Origin: an uncultured Mesonia sp.
GTDB taxonomy: Bacteria; Bacteroidota; Bacteroidia; Flavobacteriales; Flavobacteriaceae
NCBI GenBank assembly: GCA_958296185.1
Contig: CATQIB010000003.1
Span: 1 to 64,000 of the forward strand
Direction of reading: 5' to 3'
DNA length: 64,000 bases
Shown here: positions 61,456 to 64,000 of the stretch, one piece after another
Layout of the letters: the number at the start of each line of letters is the position of its first letter
Position numbering within the stretch: the stretch's first letter is position 1
Program-made: the position numbers and the translations under genes
Notes under the pieces: generated by a model
Seen by the model: only the letters and a program-made list of their open reading frames with translations
Told to the model about the DNA's origin: nothing
The model's database searches: none

Positions 61456-62913
61456 ATGAACGAAGAAATAAGAAATTTAGAGCCTAAAGCGATTTGGAAT
61501 AATTTTGCCGATTTGAACGCTGTACCAAGGCCTTCAAAAAAAGAGGATAGGGTGATTGCCTTTATGCAAGCTTTTGGCGAAAAATTAAATTTATCAACAC
61601 AAGTTGATCAAATTGGAAATGTAGTGATAAAAAAGCCAGCTACACCAGGTTATGAAGACAGACAAACTATTGTTTTGCAGTCTCACCTTGATATGGTTCA
61701 TCAAAAAAATAACGACACCGAGTTTGATTTTGATACGCAAGGAATAGAAATGTACGTTGAAGGAGACTGGGTGAAGGCAAAAGGAACTACTCTAGGAGCC
61801 GATAATGGTTTAGGAGTGGCAACTATCATGGCTATTCTTGAAAGCGATACCATCGAGCACCCGGCAATTGAGGCTTTATTTACCATTGATGAAGAAACCG
61901 GGATGACGGGAGCAAAAGAATTAGATGACAGTATTCTCGAAGGCACGATTCTACTTAATTTAGATACCGAAGAAGATGATGAAATTGGTATTGGTTGTGC
62001 CGGTGGTATAGACCTTACCGCTACGCGAAATTATGACCAAGAAAATTCGCCAGCAGATTCTACCACCTTAAAAATTATTGTGAATGGTTTAAATGGAGGT
62101 CATTCAGGTATGGATATTATTAAAGGTTTAGGAAACGCCAATAAATTAATGAATAGAATTTTATTGGCTACTCAAGAAAATGGACTACGTGTTGCCGAAA
62201 TTCAAGGGGGCGGCCTTAGAAATGCTATTCCTAGAGAAAGTGTTGCAAAGGTAGTAGTTGCCAATAATCAATTAGACGCATTTAAAGCTAGTTTTAATGC
62301 TATGGCACAGGACATTAAATCAGAATATCAAGGATTAGAGGAAGAATTAAATATACAATTTGAGGCAATTGATAGCATTAAAGAAGTAATGGCTGTTGCC
62401 GATCAAAAATTAGTATTAAATAGTTTAGCCGCGGCACATAATGGAGTATTTAGAATGAGTCCTGCCGTTGAAGGTTTGGTGGAAACTTCAAATAATATTG
62501 CTAAGGTAAGTTTGGAGGCGGATGAAATTAAAATACTTTGCTTGACGCGCTCTTCTGTAGAATCTTCTAAGCATAACTTGGTATCTAGCTTAAAAGCTAG
62601 TTTTGAATTAGGCGGATTTCAGGTAGAACTGAGTGGAGATTACCCAGGTTGGGCTCCCAATCCCAATTCGCAAATGGTAAAAAATCTTGCAGAATTATAT
62701 GTGAAGCAAAACGGTGAGGAAGCCAATGTAGCCGCATGTCACGCAGGATTAGAATGTGGTATTATAGGTAGTCACTATCCTAAAATGGACATGGTTTCTT
62801 TTGGGCCAACTATACGAGGCGCACATTCACCCGATGAGCGGGCGAGCATTTCGTCTACCCAGAAATTTTGGAAATTTTTATTGGCAGCACTAAAAGAAAT
62901 ACCAAAAAAGTAA
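61456..62913 (+). CDS. pepD: Aminoacyl-histidine dipeptidase (M20 family)
   Basis: VLQSHLDMVHQKN, TLGADNGLGVATIMAIL, FTIDEETGMTGA, GLNGGHSGMDI. Confidence 0.93.
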   Translation: MNEEIRNLEPKAIWNNFADLNAVPRPSKKEDRVIAFMQAFGEKLNLSTQVDQIGNVVIKKPATPGYEDRQTIVLQSHLDMVHQKNNDTEFDFDTQGIEMYVEGDWVKAKGTTLGADNGLGVATIMAILESDTIEHPAIEALFTIDEETGMTGAKELDDSILEGTILLNLDTEEDDEIGIGCAGGIDLTATRNYDQENSPADSTTLKIIVNGLNGGHSGMDIIKGLGNANKLMNRILLATQENGLRVAEIQGGGLRNAIPRESVAKVVVANNQLDAFKASFNAMAQDIKSEYQGLEEELNIQFEAIDSIKEVMAVADQKLVLNSLAAAHNGVFRMSPAVEGLVETSNNIAKVSLEADEIKILCLTRSSVESSKHNLVSSLKASFELGGFQVELSGDYPGWAPNPNSQMVKNLAELYVKQNGEEANVAACHAGLECGIIGSHYPKMDMVSFGPTIRGAHSPDERASISSTQKFWKFLLAALKEIPKK

Positions 62914-62922
62914 AAATTTTTT

Positions 62923-62956
62923 AAAAAAGCTTAGCATTTCGCTAAGCTTTTTTTTT
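62923..62956. terminator. Intrinsic terminator between convergent genes
   Basis: AAAAAAGCTTAGC-ATTTC-GCTAAGCTTTTTTTTT. Confidence 0.85.
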
Positions 62957-62965
62957 GGTTGAATT

Positions 62966-63916
62966 TTATTCGTCGTAAATATTGTTATACGGATTGCCAG
63001 GCGTAACAAAAAATTCACCATTCACATATCGATAGTGTTTATCCAAGACTTTAATTTTGTTTAAGTCTTCGCGGTCTAAATTTATAGTTAAGCTTTTTAA
63101 ATTCTCCTGTAGTCGGTTTGCATTTGTAGATTTGGGTATAACTGCATTTCCTTGTTGTACAGACCAATTAATTAATACTTGAGCAGCACTAGCATCATGC
63201 TTTTCGGCTATCTTTAGGATGGTTTCGTTTTCTAAAAGAGAAGGCTCGTTCTCGGCCTTCATCTCTGGTATGCGGTCTTGACTTCCCAAAGGTGAATATG
63301 CCGTCAATAAAATATTATTTTCCGTACAAAATTGGTGTAATTCCTTTTGTTGTAAATAGGGGTGGAGTTCTACTTGATTCATTTCCGGATAAACCTCTGT
63401 TTTATCCATTAAATCTCTTAATTTTTTGATACTAAAATTTGAAACCCCAATATGTTTTACCAAGCCTTGCTTTTTTGCCTCAAGCATAGCCTCCCAAGTT
63501 TCGATTATAGGAGCTTCTTCTAAAGAAAGATAATCACTATCTTGTTGAGGGAAACTTGTTACTTCTGGTTTAAAAGCTACAGGCCAGTGAATTAAATAAA
63601 GGTCTAAATAATCTAATTGTAAATCTGATAAAGTCTTTTTTAATGCCGGGATTACATCCTCTTTTAAGTGTGCATTATTCCATAACTTTGAAGTTATAAA
63701 CACGTCCTCACGTTTAATATTTCCTTGTTTAAAAACGGTATTAAAAGCTTTTCCTATTGCAGCCTCATTGCCGTAAGTTGCAGCACAATCTATATGTCTA
63801 TATCCTTGTTCTAATGCCGTTTTAATGGCTTTTTCGATTTCTTTATCGCTTGATTTCCACGTACCCAGCCCAATTGCAGGTAGTGTGTCTCCATTTTTAA
63901 ATTTTAATTCTTTCAT
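62966..63916 (-). CDS. Aldo/keto reductase
   Basis: LPAIGLGTWKS, GYRHIDCAATYGNE, DLYLIHWP, VKHIGVSNFSI, VIPKSTNANRLQENL. Confidence 0.95.
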   Translation of the reverse strand: MKELKFKNGDTLPAIGLGTWKSSDKEIEKAIKTALEQGYRHIDCAATYGNEAAIGKAFNTVFKQGNIKREDVFITSKLWNNAHLKEDVIPALKKTLSDLQLDYLDLYLIHWPVAFKPEVTSFPQQDSDYLSLEEAPIIETWEAMLEAKKQGLVKHIGVSNFSIKKLRDLMDKTEVYPEMNQVELHPYLQQKELHQFCTENNILLTAYSPLGSQDRIPEMKAENEPSLLENETILKIAEKHDASAAQVLINWSVQQGNAVIPKSTNANRLQENLKSLTINLDREDLNKIKVLDKHYRYVNGEFFVTPGNPYNNIYDE

Positions 63917-64000
63917 TTTTTATTTTAAAGGTAAAAACTAGTCCGTAAAGGCAAGGCAAAAAAGTTTAGTTTAATATTTATTTAATATTTAGTTCGTGGA

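Noticed and set aside
1-64000. CRISPR array, prophage, transposon, integron or tRNA gene
   Set aside because: No regularly spaced repeats, transposase/integrase-like proteins, inverted-repeat boundaries or convincing tRNA cloverleaves were seen by eye; a dedicated scan would be needed to exclude small elements.

Overview
This 64 kb window is chromosomal DNA from a member of the Bacteroidota, very probably a marine-type Flavobacteriia, judged from AT-rich codon usage, TAnnTTTG-like promoters, Cys-Ser-Asp-Asp-type lipoproteins and gene content. It is mostly housekeeping: glmM, dnaN, pyrR/pyrB, rnz, pdxH, ppk/ppx, miaE, dnaX, rnpB, rsmD, kdsB, rlmD, rocD, aroE, purA, fur, relA/spoT, pepD. I found no CRISPR array, prophage, transposase, integrase or tRNA gene. 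The most interesting signals are: (1) four genes whose reading frame breaks exactly at an A/T homopolymer and is restored by one extra base (uvrA twice at A7, a GH43-like lipoprotein at T7, dnaX at A10). The dnaX case looks like recoding by slippage. Several A8-T9 tracts in neighbouring genes are intact, so blanket undercalling is not a sufficient explanation. (2) An HD-phosphohydrolase fused to a Pycsar-effector-like (DUF5706/PycTM) membrane domain with no adjacent cyclase. (3) A probable surface lipoprotein homologous to PNGase F with an extra N-terminal domain. (4) A metallophosphoesterase fused to an outer-membrane barrel. (5) A cysteine-cluster insertion in ornithine aminotransferase. (6) Tandem DUF368 genes. 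(7) Tandem amidohydrolases in which only one of three modules keeps an HxH metal motif. All family calls come from reading the translations, with no database search.
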